Source: Ferruginibacter sp.
Lineage (GTDB): Bacteria > Bacteroidota > Bacteroidia > Chitinophagales > Chitinophagaceae
NCBI GenBank assembly: GCA_030655145.1
Contig: JAURWD010000251.1
Coordinates: forward strand, 1 to 34,303
Direction of reading: 5' to 3'
DNA: 34,303 nt
The notes under the pieces are model-generated. The model did not search any database, was not told the origin of the DNA, and saw only the letters and a program-made list of their open reading frames with translations. The position numbers and the translations under genes are program-made. Below are positions 33,336 to 34,303 of the stretch, in pieces (the first letter of the stretch is position 1; every line of letters begins with the position of its first letter).

Positions 33336-34303
33336 ATGTCTCCTACAATTTTGTTCTCTTTTGTGCTAGGTTACTTTCTTATTCTTTTGCTGGTAGCATA
33401 CTTCACAAGCCGCAATTCCAACAATGATTCTTTCTTCATCGGCAACCGTAATAGCAATTGGATGTTGGTGGCATTCGGAATGATTGGCACATCTTTAAGT
33501 GGGGTAACATTTGTTAGTGTACCCGGCACCGTTGGTGCCGCAGGCTTCCAGTATTTCCAGGTGGTTATTGGTTATTTCCTCGGGTACCTGGTAATTGCTT
33601 TAGTATTGCTGCCCATTTATTACAAGCTTAATCTCACTTCCATTTACCTGTACCTTCAAAAGAGGTTTGGCCCCGTTTCGTACAAGACCGGGGCGATCTT
33701 TTTCATCGTATCCCGGGCGCTGGGCGCAACTGCCCGCATGTACCTCGTGGTAAATATTTTGCAGCTCTTTATCCTCGACAATATGGGGATACCATTCTGG
33801 GTAACCTCGCTCATTATCCTCGTGTTGATATTGCTATATACTTTCGAGGGAGGGGTTAAGACCATTGTTTATACCGACACCTTGCAAACGAGTTTTATGC
33901 TATTGGGCCTGGTTGTCTGCATTGTAACCATCATGACAAAACTTGATTTGAGTTTTAGCGCAGCACTTGATTCATTGAAGGAAAACAAATTATCCACGAT
34001 TCTCAACACAGACGTAAACTCACCCGCGTTTTTTCTGAAACAAATTTTAGGTGGAGCTTTTATAACGATCGCGATGACCGGGCTTGACCAGGAAATGATG
34101 CAGAAAAACATCAGTGTACGTACGCTGAAAGATTCGCAAAAAAATATCCTCACATTAAGCACCATTTTATTGTTTGTGAATTTTCTTTTTCTTTTCATGG
34201 GTGGTCTTTTATACCTGTACGCAGCTCAAACTGGTAGTGCCATAAAAGGTGATGATCTGTTCCCCTCAGTTGCACTGGGTGGAACGTTGTCTGTGGCCAT
34301 CTC
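33336..34303 (+). CDS. Sodium:solute symporter family protein (runs off window)
   Basis: The reading frame opens at ATG 33336 and is still open at the window end (about 322 codons shown). The product starts SPTILFSFVLGYFLILLLVA and has the solute:sodium symporter (SSS) pattern: FFIGNRNSNWMLVAFGMIGT (helix 1-2 with the SSS substrate/sodium region), then LSGVTFVSVPGTVGAAGFQY, and LYTFEGGVKTIVYTDTLQTS around helix 6. About nine helices are visible. The substrate cannot be told from this part. Confidence 0.92.
   Translation, partial: MSPTILFSFVLGYFLILLLVAYFTSRNSNNDSFFIGNRNSNWMLVAFGMIGTSLSGVTFVSVPGTVGAAGFQYFQVVIGYFLGYLVIALVLLPIYYKLNLTSIYLYLQKRFGPVSYKTGAIFFIVSRALGATARMYLVVNILQLFILDNMGIPFWVTSLIILVLILLYTFEGGVKTIVYTDTLQTSFMLLGLVVCIVTIMTKLDLSFSAALDSLKENKLSTILNTDVNSPAFFLKQILGGAFITIAMTGLDQEMMQKNISVRTLKDSQKNILTLSTILLFVNFLFLFMGGLLYLYAAQTGSAIKGDDLFPSVALGGTLSVAI

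Overview
The window reads as chromosomal DNA of a Bacteroidota bacterium, most likely in or near Chitinophagaceae. The support is: perfect TAnnTTTG (-7) promoter boxes ahead of several genes; a PKD-repeat protein with a gliding-type (type IX, type B) C-terminal sorting domain followed by a PorP/SprF protein; a TonB of the Bacteroidota type; weak or absent Shine-Dalgarno sites; and a truncated NuoG. The family placement is inference from gene style, not from a database search.

Layout. 1-129: 3' part of a 5S rRNA gene and its intrinsic terminator. 308-14892: a complete complex I (nuoABCDEFGHIJKLMN) locus, all on the plus strand, with two unrelated small genes (a PhnB-like VOC protein and a secreted DUF4440/NTF2-like protein) inserted between nuoE and nuoF. 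14992-16275: an orphan MacB/FtsX-type permease. 16517-19574: an ExbB-ExbD-ExbD-TonB energy-transduction operon ended by a strong terminator, then a third ExbD (19710-20228). 20289-21668: mnmE, a tRNA-modification GTPase. 21679-22185 (minus): an unrecognised protein. 22425-26279: a short conserved-looking hypothetical, a DEAD-box RNA helicase and recG, which has no standard start codon. 26357-31040: a large secreted PKD/T9SS protein and its PorP/SprF partner. 31111-31911 (minus): a membrane-anchored protein with helical repeats. 32117-33258: a beta-barrel-like secreted protein convergent with a LOG-family hydrolase. 33336-end: the start of a sodium:solute symporter.

How the genes fit together. 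The Nuo proteins form the proton-pumping NADH:quinone oxidoreductase. The ExbB/ExbD/TonB operon uses the resulting proton-motive force to drive outer-membrane transport. The large adhesin-like protein and PorP/SprF use the type IX secretion route. The rest is housekeeping (tRNA modification, RNA unwinding, recombination) or small accessory genes.

Overall this is mostly a conserved housekeeping region and I see no convincing new multi-gene system. The best leads are: recG lacking any ATG/GTG/TTG start; two genes (nuoA, mnmE) whose -7 box ends exactly 4 nt before the ATG, predicting leaderless mRNAs; the short NuoG; the two-gene insertion inside the nuo cluster; the duplicated ExbD across a terminator; and the repeat protein at 31111-31911. 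I saw no tRNA gene, CRISPR array, insertion sequence or origin, and no stretch longer than 300 bases lacks a gene.
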